This document shows positions 39,629 through 49,414 of a DNA stretch of 64,000 nucleotides, piece after piece. The stretch is from Qipengyuania xiamenensis (GTDB lineage: Bacteria; Pseudomonadota; Alphaproteobacteria; Sphingomonadales; Sphingomonadaceae), in assembly GCF_019711495.1 (NCBI RefSeq), contig NZ_JAIGNM010000001.1, positions 1 to 64,000 of the forward strand, written 5' to 3'. The position numbers and the translations under genes were made by a program. Positions within the stretch are counted from its first letter, which is position 1; each line of letters begins with the position of its first letter. The notes under the pieces are model-generated. The model was not told where the DNA came from and did not search any database. It was given only the letters and a program-made list of their open reading frames with translations.

Positions 39629-40939
39629 CTAGCCGAAGACCCGGTCGAAGATCGTGTCCACCTGTTTGAAGTGGTAGTCGAGGTCGAAGCGTTCCTCGAG
39701 CTGCTCTTCGGTCAGCGCAGCGGTCACTTCCTCGTCGGCCTTGAGCAGGTCGAGGAGCATCAGCTTGCCGTCGGATTCCCACACCTTCATCGCGTTGCGC
39801 TGGACGAGGCGATAGGCATCTTCGCGGCTCACGCCGTTCTGGGTGAGGGCGAGCAGGACACGCTGCGAGTGGATGAGTCCGCCCATCCGATCCATGTTCG
39901 CCTGCATGCGCTCGGGGTAGACGAGCAGCTTGTCGACCACGCCGGTGAGGCGGGCGAGGGCGAAATCGAGCGTGATGGTCGCGTCAGGGCCGATGAAACG
40001 CTCGACCGAGGAGTGCGAGATATCGCGCTCGTGCCACAGCGCCACGTTTTCGAGCGCGGGCAGGGCGTAGGCGCGGATCATGCGCGCCTGGCCGGTGAGG
40101 TTTTCGGTCAGGATCGGGTTGCGCTTGTGCGGCATCGCGCTCGAGCCCTTCTGGCCTTTGGAGAAGAACTCTTCCGCTTCCAGCACTTCGGTGCGCTGGA
40201 GGTGGCGGACTTCGACGGCAAGGCGCTCGATGCTGCCCGCGATCACGGCCAGCGTCGCGAAATACATGGCGTGGCGGTCGCGCGGAATGACCTGCGTGGA
40301 GACAGGCTCGACCGTGAGGCCCATCTTCTCGGCGACATAGGCTTCCACGCTCGGATCGATATTGGCGAAGGTGCCGACCGCGCCGGAGATCGCGCAGGTG
40401 GCGATTTCCTCGCGCGCGGCGATCAGGCGCTTCTTGCAGCGGTCGAATTCGGCATAGGCCTGCGCGAGCTTGAGGCCAAAGGTGACCGGCTCTGCATGGA
40501 TGCCGTGGCTGCGGCCGATGGTCGGCGTGTACTTGTGCTCTTCCGCGCGGCGCTTGATGGCAGCGAGCAGGTCATCGAGGTCTTCGAGCAGCAGGTCGGT
40601 CGAGCGCGCCAGCTGCACGGCCAGCGTCGTGTCGAGCACGTCGGAGCTGGTCATGCCCTGGTGCATGAAACGCGCTTCCTCGCCGACATTCTCCGCCACC
40701 CAGGTGAGGAAGGCGATGACGTCGTGCTTGGTGACCGCCTCGATCGCATCGATAGCGGGTACGTCGATGACCGGGTCGGTGGCCCACCAGTCCCACAGTG
40801 CCTTGGCGGCGCTCTTGGGGACCACGCCCAGCTCGCCCAGCTTCTCGGTCGCATGCGCCTCGATTTCGAACCAGATGCGGTAGCGTGCCTCCGGCTCCCA
40901 GATGGCAGTCATTGCGGGGCGGGCGTAGCGGGGGACCAT
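39629..40939 (-). CDS. purB: Adenylosuccinate lyase
   Basis: Acts twice in purine metabolism, on SAICAR and adenylosuccinate. 436 residues of the fumarase/aspartase fold. [12 protein letters not shown] (about 93-104) carries a substrate-binding region, SHGIHAEP the catalytic histidine, and [12 protein letters not shown] (about 264-275) is the family signature with the catalytic serine loop. The ATG at 40939 gives [10 protein letters not shown], the classical bacterial N-terminus. It is not linked to purL within the window. Confidence 0.97.
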   Translation of the reverse strand: MVPRYARPAMTAIWEPEARYRIWFEIEAHATEKLGELGVVPKSAAKALWDWWATDPVIDVPAIDAIEAVTKHDVIAFLTWVAENVGEEARFMHQGMTSSDVLDTTLAVQLARSTDLLLEDLDDLLAAIKRRAEEHKYTPTIGRSHGIHAEPVTFGLKLAQAYAEFDRCKKRLIAAREEIATCAISGAVGTFANIDPSVEAYVAEKMGLTVEPVSTQVIPRDRHAMYFATLAVIAGSIERLAVEVRHLQRTEVLEAEEFFSKGQKGSSAMPHKRNPILTENLTGQARMIRAYALPALENVALWHERDISHSSVERFIGPDATITLDFALARLTGVVDKLLVYPERMQANMDRMGGLIHSQRVLLALTQNGVSREDAYRLVQRNAMKVWESDGKLMLLDLLKADEEVTAALTEEQLEERFDLDYHFKQVDTIFDRVFG

Positions 40940-41379
40940 GGGAGACTCCGGGATGGGAAGAGAGCTGGGATTTGCCTGCGCGGCTAGAGCGGGAAGGCCG
41001 GAAATTCAAGCCCGCAAACCGGTGCAATTGAGCCAATTCACAGCCCTATTCGCGTACCACTTCAAGACTGGGGCGCATCGAATTGCTATTCCGGATCGAG
41101 TGGCGCGATAGCCGACGCAATCATGGCTCGTGCGCGACCGATGTTTTTCATCGCAATGTTGCTTATCAAACAGGCTATGCGCGAATACCCGATCTTGAAA
41201 TATGCCATTTTTGCTTTGCAGACCGGCAAAAGATGACAAGAATTATTCAAGATGCACTCCCGCAATTTGGCGATAAAGGCGAACATCGAGCACTCGGGCG
41301 TGCATAACGACTGAAACGGTTCGTCGCTTTTCATCGGATTGCCGTTGATCCTGTTCCAGTCTGCGGTAGACTGTGCTTC
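40940..41379. other. Divergent intergenic region between purB and the DUF3857 gene
   Basis: 440 bases, noticeably richer in A and T than the flanking genes. I see no convincing gene; short frames here lack ribosome-binding sites and recognisable sequence. A weak promoter can be drawn toward the plus-strand gene as TTGATC-16-TAGACT (ending near 41371), which would make the mRNA leader very short. The purB promoter must lie in the left part. Confidence 0.45.
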
Positions 41380-44190
41380 ATGATCGATAAATTGAGCGCT
41401 TCGAAACTCCGCCTTGCTGCCCTGGCCAGCAGTGTCTGTCTTTATGCCATTGCCGCGCCAGCCTTTGCTGGTGAGGAGGTCCTCTACGGAGAGGCATCGG
41501 AATGGGTCGAACCCGCTTCGCTTGAGGCAGAGGCCGCGTCGGAAGGTCCGGCTGCGCTCATCATGGATTGGCAACATCGCCTCGAAGACGGCATCGTCAC
41601 CAGCTACAGCGATACCGCGACCCGGATCGACAATCCGCAGGCGCTGATGGAGCACGGCACTATCTCGCTCAGCTGGCTGCCGGACAAGGGCGACTTGACC
41701 ATCCACCGCGTGGAAATCCAGCGTGCCGGTGAAAGCATCGACGTGATCGGGCAGGGCGCCGAATTCGATGTCATCCGGCGCGAGCAGGGCCTCGAGCAGC
41801 GCTTGCTCGACGGGCAGCTCACCGCAACGCTCGCGGTGCCGGGCCTTCAGGTTGGCGATATCCTGCGCGTAACGCATTCGGTCACGATCGATGACCAGGC
41901 GCTGGGCGATGAGATGCAGGTTCTCCAATATCTGTGGACCGAGCCGTGGCAGGTCGGTTTCGCCCGCACGATCGTCAGCTGGCCCGAGGACGAGCAGATC
42001 TACTGGCGCGCCGAGGATCACGCAGAATTGGGCGATCCGATTTCGAAGGACGGCCAGAAGCGGATCGAGGTCACTCTTCCGCTCGCTGAAATGCCGGAGA
42101 TGCCCTACGATGCGCCGTCGCGTTTCAAGCGCGCTCCGGTCCTGCGGGTCGGCACCTATGCCGATTGGCAGGAACTCTCGCGCACCATGGAGCCGCACTT
42201 CACCAAGGCCGCGCAGGTCGAACCCGGCAGCGAAATCGCTGCGCAGGCCCGCGCCATCATGGCCAAAACCGAAGATTCGCTTCATCGCGCCGCGCTGGCT
42301 ACCCAGCTGGTCCAGGACGAGGTCAGCTACCTTCTCAACGGCCTCGATGGCGGGAACTACCTGCCGCAGGACGCCGATCTGACGTGGGAAAAGCGGTATG
42401 GTGACTGCAAGGCAAAGTCGGTCCTGCTCCATGCGCTGCTCAGCGAAATGGGCATCCAGTCGCAGACCGTGCTGGTGAAAACACGCGGCGGTGACGCGAT
42501 CCCCGAACTGCTGCCGGTGCCGGGAAATTTCGACCACATGATCGTGCGCGCGACGATCGACGGCAAGGACTACTGGCTGGACGGCACGAGCGCAGCGACC
42601 CGCCTTTCGAACATGGCTGCTGTTCCGCCTTTCTATTACGCGCTGCCGCTGACCGCCGAAGGCAACGATCTGGTGGAGATGACGCAGCGCGACCAGCCTT
42701 CTCCGACCATGGTGATGTCGGTCGTGTCGGATTATTCGGCGGGCATCGACCTGCCGGCGCTCTTTACGCTCGAAATGCAGTTCTACGGCGCGCAAGGCGC
42801 GGGCTTCCGCAAGATGGCGGACGAAGCCGACGAGGACTCGCTGCGTCAGGTCGGGAAGAGCTTTGCAAACAGCAACGGCGGCGGTGCGGTGAGTTCCGTT
42901 GCGCTTGAATATGATGACGAGCAGGCGGTCGGTACGCTGACCGTCACCGGTATCGCGAATTCCGAATTCCAGTGGAAGCAGGGCCGCCTTGTCGTCGAAT
43001 CCGATATGGCACCCAACGCTGCCTTCAATGCGAACCGTGCCAAGCCGGAATGGCGGGAGATTCCCGTCGCGACGAACGGGCCGATGCGCAATCGCATCAT
43101 CGGCGAACTGATCCTGCCGGATGACATGACCGGCTTCGTTTACGAAGGCACCGAGAAGCTTGAGGCGAACTACGCCAATACGCGAATTTCCGGGCTTTCT
43201 GGCCTCCAGGGTAACCGTTTCTCTGGCGAGGTGGAGATCATCCAGAACCTCGGCGAGATTGCGCCGGATCAGCTTCCCGAAGTGAAGCGGGCAGTGCGGC
43301 GCTATGCCAGCGAGGAAAGCCGCCTGGTCGCACCCGAAGATGTCGTGTGGCGCTGGGAACTCGACCGCAGGGAACTCGACAAGCGTGTCGCGCCGATCAT
43401 AGCCGAATACGGCAAGGCGATCGAGTTCGCCGAAGAGGACGATTACACCCCGCTCACTGCGCGGGCAGGCTTCTTCAACGATATCTACCGGTTCGAGGAC
43501 GCGCTGGCCGATGTCGACGTGCTGGTGGAGAAGAACACCTCCGCAAACGTGCTGCAGTGGCGCGCGGGCATCCTCTATTCGCTGGGCCGCGCAGAAGACG
43601 CGATTGCCGATCTCCAGAGCGCCTATGACATCGAACCGGAAAACTGGACCGCGATGCAGCTCGCCGAGATGATGGCTTACGAAGGCCGCTACGATGACGC
43701 GCTCGAACTGCTCGAAAGCCTGCCGATCTCCGATGACGACAGTTCCGGATATGCCGGCACCTATGCGACCGTCATGGGCCTGAAGGGCGATAAGGCCGCC
43801 GCGCTCGCCGCGCTGGCAGAGGAAACCGCCGACAAGCCCCAGAATGCAGACGGTCTCAATGCCGACTGCTGGTTCCGCGGGCTCTTCAATACCGGGCTCG
43901 AAGGCGCACTCGACGTCTGCACCCGCGCGATCGAGCGGGCGAACAACAGCGCACCGATGCTCGATAGCCGGGCGATGGTCCACTATCGCATGGGCAATTA
44001 CGATGCCGCGCTGGCCGATCTCGACAGCGCGCTGGAACTCAGCCCGGGCCTGTCGGCATCGCATTACCTTCGCGGAGCGGTTCGCCTTGCGATGGGCGAC
44101 AAGGGTGGCCGCGAAGATATCGAAATCGCCCTGCGTATTTCGCCCGAACTCAAGGCGCGGTACGACCTGCACCAGATCAAGGTCGACTAG
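41380..44190 (+). CDS. Secreted DUF3857/transglutaminase-like protein with TPR repeats
   Basis: 936 residues. The signal peptide (about 1-30) ends in APAFAG. A DUF3857 domain (about 55-260) is followed by a transglutaminase-like domain whose triad is readable: C343 in RYGDCKAKS, H386 in NFDHMIV and D401 in YWLDGT. The C-terminal third (about 690-930) holds TPR-like helices, for example DALADVDVLVEKN and ALADLDSALELSPG. Proteins of this architecture are frequent in Sphingomonadales and Bacteroidetes; the periplasmic substrate is unknown. It stands alone and converges on radC. Confidence 0.88.
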   Translation: MIDKLSASKLRLAALASSVCLYAIAAPAFAGEEVLYGEASEWVEPASLEAEAASEGPAALIMDWQHRLEDGIVTSYSDTATRIDNPQALMEHGTISLSWLPDKGDLTIHRVEIQRAGESIDVIGQGAEFDVIRREQGLEQRLLDGQLTATLAVPGLQVGDILRVTHSVTIDDQALGDEMQVLQYLWTEPWQVGFARTIVSWPEDEQIYWRAEDHAELGDPISKDGQKRIEVTLPLAEMPEMPYDAPSRFKRAPVLRVGTYADWQELSRTMEPHFTKAAQVEPGSEIAAQARAIMAKTEDSLHRAALATQLVQDEVSYLLNGLDGGNYLPQDADLTWEKRYGDCKAKSVLLHALLSEMGIQSQTVLVKTRGGDAIPELLPVPGNFDHMIVRATIDGKDYWLDGTSAATRLSNMAAVPPFYYALPLTAEGNDLVEMTQRDQPSPTMVMSVVSDYSAGIDLPALFTLEMQFYGAQGAGFRKMADEADEDSLRQVGKSFANSNGGGAVSSVALEYDDEQAVGTLTVTGIANSEFQWKQGRLVVESDMAPNAAFNANRAKPEWREIPVATNGPMRNRIIGELILPDDMTGFVYEGTEKLEANYANTRISGLSGLQGNRFSGEVEIIQNLGEIAPDQLPEVKRAVRRYASEESRLVAPEDVVWRWELDRRELDKRVAPIIAEYGKAIEFAEEDDYTPLTARAGFFNDIYRFEDALADVDVLVEKNTSANVLQWRAGILYSLGRAEDAIADLQSAYDIEPENWTAMQLAEMMAYEGRYDDALELLESLPISDDDSSGYAGTYATVMGLKGDKAAALAALAEETADKPQNADGLNADCWFRGLFNTGLEGALDVCTRAIERANNSAPMLDSRAMVHYRMGNYDAALADLDSALELSPGLSASHYLRGAVRLAMGDKGGREDIEIALRISPELKARYDLHQIKVD

Positions 44191-44202
44191 ACCTGCCTTG
44201 GA

Positions 44203-44937
44203 TTAGATCAGGCCCTTGGCCCTGAGCGATACATGGGTGCCGCGCCCTACGATCACGTGATCGTGGACGGTGATACCCAGCAGGCGTCCGGCCTCTGCGA
44301 TGCGGCTGGTGATCTTGATGTCCGCTCGGCTCGGTTCGGGATCGCCGCTGGGGTGGTTGTGGACAAGGATCAGCGCGCTAGCGCCCTTGTCAAACGCGCG
44401 GCGGATCACCTCGCGCGGATGGATGGCCGCCTCGTCAATTGATCCTTCGGCGGCGAGATGGTCGTCGATCAGGCGGTTGCGGGTATCGAGATAGAGGACG
44501 CGCACGCGTTCGTGCTTCAGGTCGCCCATGTCGATTGCGAGATAGTCGAGCAGCGCCTGCCAGCTGCCGAGCACCGGCTTCTGCTCGACCGTTCCGCGCG
44601 CCTTGCGCCGCGCGGCAAGGGAAACGGCATGCAGGGCGGCGGCGCTGGCGGTTCCCATGCCCTTGACCTGCGCGAGTGCGCCCGGGTCGGCATCGAGCAC
44701 GCTCGCAAAACTTCCGAACCGTTCGATGAGGCGCTTCGCCAGAGGCTTGGTGTCGCCTTGGCGAATGGCCGAGAACAGGAGGAATTCCAGCAGCTCGTAA
44801 TCGGCCAATGCGTCGGCGCCGCCCTTCAAAAGGCGTTGCCGCAAACGCTCGCGATGGCCGGTGCCGGCATGTGCCGACGCGTTATTCGCCGCTTCCGGCA
44901 ACCTTTTTCTCCCCCCAAGCGTTTCAATGCCTTGCAT
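44203..44937 (-). CDS. radC: RadC family JAMM-domain protein
   Basis: 244 residues. A helix-hairpin-helix part (KGMGTASAAALHAV at about 98-111) is followed by the JAMM/MPN metal motif HNHPSGDPEPSRAD at about 198-211, with the upstream glutamate in the AEGSIDEA region. RadC was once linked to DNA repair, but that role has been withdrawn and the function is uncertain. The ATG at 44937 with GGAAGGC just upstream is preferred to longer versions. It is divergent from ydbH with 37 bases between the two starts. Confidence 0.93.
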   Translation of the reverse strand: MQGIETLGGRKRLPEAANNASAHAGTGHRERLRQRLLKGGADALADYELLEFLLFSAIRQGDTKPLAKRLIERFGSFASVLDADPGALAQVKGMGTASAAALHAVSLAARRKARGTVEQKPVLGSWQALLDYLAIDMGDLKHERVRVLYLDTRNRLIDDHLAAEGSIDEAAIHPREVIRRAFDKGASALILVHNHPSGDPEPSRADIKITSRIAEAGRLLGITVHDHVIVGRGTHVSLRAKGLI

Positions 44938-44974
44938 TGCCTTCCTGCCGCGATGCGCGCAAGTGTGGGGTTGA

Positions 44975-47900
44975 ATGGACGGGTCCGAAGATCTTGATTT
45001 GAAAACAGGAAGGCCGCGCTGGCGCAAGAAGCGCTGGGCCATTCCCGGCCTGTCGATTCTCGTCCTGATAGCCGTCGCACTGGTGGCCTGGGCGAGCCGT
45101 GAGCGGATCGTTAATGATCTCATCCGCGACCAGCTGGCAGCCAACAATATTCCGGCAACTTACGATATCGCGCGTGTCGGAGGCCGGACCCAGATCATCT
45201 CCAATCTTGTGCTGGGCGATCCCGACCAGCCGGATTTCACGGCCGAACGTGTCGTCATAAGGCTCCAGCACAAAATCGGCCTGCCCGAAATCGGCGAAGT
45301 AAGGCTGTTCAACCCGCGGCTCTACGGACGCTATGTCGACGGCGAATTGAGTTTCGGTTCGCTCGATCCGCTTATCTTCGGGGACAGCGAAGCGCCGCCG
45401 GGCCTGCCTCAGATAGACCTGAAGATCGTCGACGGGCGCGGGTTGATCGAGACCGATTACGGTCCGGTCGGGCTGAAGCTGGAAGGCAATGGCGGGCTAT
45501 ACAACGGGTTTGCAGGCATCTTCGCGGCCACGGCACCCGAACTGGCATTCGAGGGATGCGAAGCGGAAGGCACGACGATTTACGGACAGCTCGAAACTTC
45601 CGCCGGCGAGCCTTCCTTCTCGGGACCGCTGCGGTCGTCGGGCGCGAGTTGTCCGGGGATGGAGCTCGCCCTTGCCGACATGGTTGCCGATATCGAAGTG
45701 GGGATGAATTCCGAACTCAGCGATCCTTCGCTTACGGCGCGGATCGAGGCGGGCGATGCGCGCTATGCCGATTTCTCAGCACAATCGCTGACAGGCACCA
45801 TCCGCGCCCAGCTGCGCGGTGAGGACGCCAATGCGCGATATACGCTTGCGCTACGCGGTGCGGAAAGCCCGCAGGTGCTCGCAGCCGTCGTCACTGCCGA
45901 GGGCGTCATGCGTGTGCGAGAGAACTTCGCCCGCATGGAAATCGAAAGCGATATCGAGGGCAACGGCCTCAGGCTCGGAAACGATGCAGCGTCCGCAATC
46001 CAGACCCTTGCGTCTTCGGGTGAGGGGACGCTGCTCGAGCCGATAGCGCGGCGTATCGGCGCCGCGTTGCAGGCCGAAGCCCGGGGAAGCTCGCTCTCGG
46101 GTCAGGTGACATACCGTTCCGACGCGGACGATACGCTTCTCCTGATTCCGCGGGTCGATATGACCGGCGGCAGCGGGGCCCGAATTCTGTCCCTGTCGCG
46201 CTTCGAAATGAGCGCGGCTGGTGACGAGGCTGCACGCTTCTCCGGAAATATCGCCACAGGCGGTCCGGGCATTCCCCGCATCATTGGCCGGATGGAGCGT
46301 ACAGGTGCAGACGACGCGGTTTTCCGCCTGTCGATGGCCCCGTACGAGGCCGGACCGTCGCGCATTGCAATTCCCGGCATAACCATTGCACAATCTTCGA
46401 GCGGGGCACTCGGCTTTGCAGGCAATGTCGAGGCGAGCGGACCGCTGCCCGGCGGCGCGGTGGAAGGGCTTTCGCTTCCCGTGAAGGGACGGTGGGAGCC
46501 GAATGGAACGCTCGCCATGTGGCGCGAGTGTACCCGCGTATCGTTCGACCGCCTGGCCCTTGCCGATCTCGCGATCGAAGGCCCGGGTCTCACACTGTGC
46601 CCGCCTACTGGCGGAGCCATTGTGACCAATGGTGCGGGCGGGCTGACGTTTGCCGCCGGAGCGCCGTCGCTCGAACTCGCCGGAAGCCTCGGCGATACGC
46701 CGATCCGCATCGCGAGCGGGCCGGTCGGATTCGCCTATCCCGGCACGGTCCGCGCGCGTGGTCTCGATATCTCTCTGGGCCCTGCGGAAAGCGCCAGCCG
46801 TTTCGTGATTTCCGATCTGGACGCCGAGATCGGTGAAAACATCTCGGGTACTTTTGCAGATGCAGAAATCGCGCTTGCCGCGGTACCGATGACCCTCGTC
46901 AACACGGCAGGTAATTGGGATTATACCGATGGCAGGCTGGCGATCGCGGATGCCAGCTTCCGTCTGATTGACCGCAGTGAAGAGGAGAGGTTCGAGCCAC
47001 TGGTCGCGAGGGGCGCGTCGCTTACGCTGTTCGACAATATCATCAATGCCGAAGCGACCCTCCGCAATCCCGGCTCAGACCGGGTCGTTACCGATGTCGA
47101 TATCCGCCACAACCTCGCAACCAGCAGCGGATATGCCGAACTCGACATCGACGGCCTGCGGTTCGACGATCAGTTGCAGCCCGAAGACCTGAGCCAACTT
47201 GCATTGGGCGTCATCGCCAATGCGGAAGGCGTGATTACGGGGGAGGGCCGGATTTACTGGGCTTCCGATGGCGAGGTGACCAGCACCGGGTCCTTCTCGT
47301 CCGACAATCTCGATTTCGCCGCGGCTTTCGGACCGGTGAAGGGAGCCAGCGGCACGGTTGAGTTTACCGACCTGCTCAATCTCACGACTGCGCCAGACCA
47401 GAAGATCCGCGTCGGCTCGGTCAATCCGGGTATCGAGGTTTTCGACGGAGAGGTGGAGTTCCGCCTCGAAAATGGCGAATTGCTGGCCGTGAGCGGCGGC
47501 AGCTGGCCCTTCATGGGCGGCCAGTTGATCCTGCGCGAGGTCGACCTCAATCTTGGTGTCAGCGAGGAGCGGGCCTATATCTTTGAGATCGTCGGGCTGG
47601 ATGCGGCGCAATTCGTCGCCCAGATGGAGCTCGAGAATATCTCGGCGACCGGCATTTTCGACGGCACTGTCCCGATCATCTTCGACACCGACGGCAATGG
47701 CCGGATCGAGGACAGCATCCTTATCTCGCGGCCGCCCGGGGGCAATATCTCCTATGTCGGCGAGCTGACTTACGAAGACTTGTCCACCATCGCCAACTTC
47801 GCCTTCGATGCGCTGCGCAGCCTCGATTATTCGCAGATGCGCGTGATCATGAACGGACCGCTCACCGGCGAGATCGTGACGCAGGTGCGTTTCGACGGCG

Positions 47901-48196
47901 TGCGGCAGGGCGAAGATGCCGAAACCAATTTCATAACCCGCCAGATTGCGGACCTGCCGATCCAGTTCCGCATCAATATCCGTGCGCAGTTCTACCAGCT
48001 GCTTACGTCCATCAAGTCGATGTACGACCCCGCCTCCGTGCGCGATCCGCGCGAGCTGGGCCTGCTCAGCGACGATGGCAAGCGGCTGCTGCGCCGATCG
48101 ATCACCGGCGAGGAAGTGGAACCCGATATCGATCCGGAAGACGTGATTCCGGATGAACCCACCATTCAGGACGAGGAAAGCGAGCAAGGCCTATGA
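44975..48196 (+). CDS. ydbH: YdbH-like intermembrane phospholipid transport protein (AsmA-like)
   Basis: 1073 residues. A short cytoplasmic N-terminus and one membrane helix (about 22-44) anchor the protein. The rest is a long run of beta strands of the AsmA/TamB/YdbH type that forms a hydrophobic bridge across the periplasm. The C-terminal region contains GGQLILREVDLNLG and FDGTVPIIFDTDGNGRIED, resembling the YdbH family C-terminus, and then a highly acidic tail. In E. coli YdbH acts redundantly with TamB and YhdP to move phospholipids to the outer membrane. The following ynbE and ydbL genes complete the known set. Confidence 0.85.
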   Translation: MDGSEDLDLKTGRPRWRKKRWAIPGLSILVLIAVALVAWASRERIVNDLIRDQLAANNIPATYDIARVGGRTQIISNLVLGDPDQPDFTAERVVIRLQHKIGLPEIGEVRLFNPRLYGRYVDGELSFGSLDPLIFGDSEAPPGLPQIDLKIVDGRGLIETDYGPVGLKLEGNGGLYNGFAGIFAATAPELAFEGCEAEGTTIYGQLETSAGEPSFSGPLRSSGASCPGMELALADMVADIEVGMNSELSDPSLTARIEAGDARYADFSAQSLTGTIRAQLRGEDANARYTLALRGAESPQVLAAVVTAEGVMRVRENFARMEIESDIEGNGLRLGNDAASAIQTLASSGEGTLLEPIARRIGAALQAEARGSSLSGQVTYRSDADDTLLLIPRVDMTGGSGARILSLSRFEMSAAGDEAARFSGNIATGGPGIPRIIGRMERTGADDAVFRLSMAPYEAGPSRIAIPGITIAQSSSGALGFAGNVEASGPLPGGAVEGLSLPVKGRWEPNGTLAMWRECTRVSFDRLALADLAIEGPGLTLCPPTGGAIVTNGAGGLTFAAGAPSLELAGSLGDTPIRIASGPVGFAYPGTVRARGLDISLGPAESASRFVISDLDAEIGENISGTFADAEIALAAVPMTLVNTAGNWDYTDGRLAIADASFRLIDRSEEERFEPLVARGASLTLFDNIINAEATLRNPGSDRVVTDVDIRHNLATSSGYAELDIDGLRFDDQLQPEDLSQLALGVIANAEGVITGEGRIYWASDGEVTSTGSFSSDNLDFAAAFGPVKGASGTVEFTDLLNLTTAPDQKIRVGSVNPGIEVFDGEVEFRLENGELLAVSGGSWPFMGGQLILREVDLNLGVSEERAYIFEIVGLDAAQFVAQMELENISATGIFDGTVPIIFDTDGNGRIEDSILISRPPGGNISYVGELTYEDLSTIANFAFDALRSLDYSQMRVIMNGPLTGEIVTQVRFDGVRQGEDAETNFITRQIADLPIQFRINIRAQFYQLLTSIKSMYDPASVRDPRELGLLSDDGKRLLRRSITGEEVEPDIDPEDVIPDEPTIQDEESEQGL

Positions 48197-48261
48197 CAAG
48201 CGATGAATTGACGGACCGCGGAGGCCTTGCGACAACCGGCATAATGCAGGGAAAACAGGGC

Positions 48262-48447
48262 ATGCGCGGAATAAAGAAGATGGCGGTGGCCGCATTGGCC
48301 TCGCTCACGCTGGCGGGCTGCATCACGGTGGAAGCACCGGACAAGCCGATCGTGATCGAGCTGAATGTGAACATTCGCCAGGAAGTGATCTACCGGCTCG
48401 CGGAAGATGCGGGCAATACGATCGAGGAAAATGCGGATATTTTCTGA
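48262..48447 (+). CDS. ynbE: YnbE-like outer-membrane lipoprotein
   Basis: 61 residues, the same length as E. coli YnbE. The lipobox SLTLAGC gives a lipidated cysteine at about position 20. The mature part (EAPDKPIVIELNVNIRQEVI, ending NADIF) matches the YnbE pattern of a strand that continues the YdbH beta bridge. The frame is open from an ATG at 48193 overlapping the ydbH stop, which would place the signal peptide 23 residues in; the ATG at 48262 gives a proper lipoprotein signal and is preferred. The stop overlaps ydbL. Confidence 0.82.
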   Translation: MRGIKKMAVAALASLTLAGCITVEAPDKPIVIELNVNIRQEVIYRLAEDAGNTIEENADIF

Positions 48448-48851
48448 TGGGTGATTTTATGACCAAGCGAGTTACCAAGGCTATCCTGACAGGCGCCGCG
48501 ATTGCGACGGCGCTCGGCGGTATCGCCGCACCGGCTTACGCCCAGCGCGACCCTGCCTATGCCGCTGCACGCGCAGCGGGCGAAGTTGGCGAGAAGATGG
48601 ACGGCTACCTCGGCATCGTGGTGGCGGAAACGCCGGAACTGCGTCGGATAGTAAACGACATCAACATCAAGCGACGGGCCGTTTATTCGGAAAAGGCGCA
48701 GGAATCGAACGCTACGCTCGAGGAATACGCGCTGACCGCCGGATGCATCGCGATTGCAAAGACCGTACCGGGCGAGAAATACCAGGCCCCCGACGGCAGC
48801 TGGCAGACCCGCACCGACGCTCCGCCGATGCGCGATTCGCGCTGTCCCTGA
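48447..48851 (+). CDS. ydbL: YdbL/DUF1318 periplasmic protein
   Basis: 134 residues. Signal peptide (about 1-32, ending in PAYAQ), then the DUF1318 pattern GEVGEKMDGYLGIV, NDINIKRRAVYSEKAQESN and GCIAIAKTVPGEKY followed by a PDGSW end. In E. coli, YdbL works with YdbH and YnbE and is thought to regulate assembly of YnbE with YdbH. The ATG at 48447 overlaps the ynbE stop (TGATG); an ATG at 48459 is an alternative that trims four residues from the signal peptide. A terminator follows. Confidence 0.85.
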   Translation: MGDFMTKRVTKAILTGAAIATALGGIAAPAYAQRDPAYAAARAAGEVGEKMDGYLGIVVAETPELRRIVNDINIKRRAVYSEKAQESNATLEEYALTAGCIAIAKTVPGEKYQAPDGSWQTRTDAPPMRDSRCP

Positions 48852-48876
48852 CGCGGTCCGGACCGACCGAATTAGG

Positions 48877-48914
48877 AGCCTCTCCCCTGCTTCGAGCCGG
48901 GGGGAGGCTTTTTT
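48877..48914 (+). terminator. Intrinsic terminator after ydbL
   Basis: AGCCTCTCCCC (48877-48887) pairs with GGGGGGAGGCT (48899-48909) through one T-G pair, an 11-bp stem with an 11-base loop, followed by TTTTTT. It closes the ydbH-ynbE-ydbL operon. A further short perfect hairpin, CCCCCTT-CT-AAGGGGG, lies at about 48964-48979 in front of the ATP synthase genes. Confidence 0.9.
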
Positions 48915-49040
48915 GCAACGGGAGAGGGGTATTTGGGCGGCTCTCCATGTTGACTCCCCAATGCCCCCCTTCTAAGGGGGCGGCGCCCTTGGCGGGCAAG
49001 TCCCTGCGCGTGCCGCGCAACCCCCTTTAAGGAGTAAGGC

Positions 49041-49361
49041 ATGAGCGACGACGAACCCGCACGGAAACCCATCGAGGAGGATGCGCGGATTGACGCGCTG
49101 GAGAAGCGGCTCAGTGCCGCCCAGCAGCGCGAAGATCAACGCAACCGCAAGACCGGTTCCGGGGCCGATGCGAACTATCGCAGCGGCAACCGTGTTCTGG
49201 CTGACCTGCTCGGGGGGCTTCTTGGTGGTACGGTCATCGGTTACGCCATCGGCTACTTTACCGATACCAACCCATGGGGTCTGCTGGTCGGTCTGTTCCT
49301 CGGAATAGTCGTGGCCTTCAGGAACATTATCCGCGCGGCAAATCAGAAGCCCGGCGAGTGA
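49041..49361 (+). CDS. atpI: ATP synthase-associated AtpI/AtpZ-type membrane protein
   Basis: 106 residues: a charged N-terminal half with a coiled-coil-like EKRLSAAQQREDQRNRK, then two membrane helices around LADLLGGLLGGTVIGYAIGY and WGLLVGLFLGIVVAFRNI. This is the AtpI-type gene that opens the alphaproteobacterial F0 operon; it is linked to c-ring assembly or to Mg2+ in other bacteria. AAGGAG six bases before the ATG gives a good ribosome-binding site. Confidence 0.85.
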   Translation: MSDDEPARKPIEEDARIDALEKRLSAAQQREDQRNRKTGSGADANYRSGNRVLADLLGGLLGGTVIGYAIGYFTDTNPWGLLVGLFLGIVVAFRNIIRAANQKPGE

Positions 49362-49414
49362 CCCCCTAGGGGGCATTGCAGGGCTTTCGTTACAGGATTT
49401 AGGGAATTCCAGAC

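Noticed and set aside
41083..41307. Short plus-strand frame in the purB-DUF3857 intergenic region
   Set aside because: Starts with TTG, has no ribosome-binding site and no similarity I can recognise.
41086..44172. A 1028-codon open frame on the minus strand opposite the DUF3857 gene
   Set aside because: It is in antisense register with a gene that has a signal peptide, catalytic triad and TPR repeats. High GC content and codon bias remove stop codons from the opposite strand. The translation shows no domain.
48915..49040. GC-rich repeats before atpI considered as a CRISPR or REP array
   Set aside because: Only one short hairpin (CCCCCTT-CT-AAGGGGG) and one partial relative are seen; no regularly spaced repeats.
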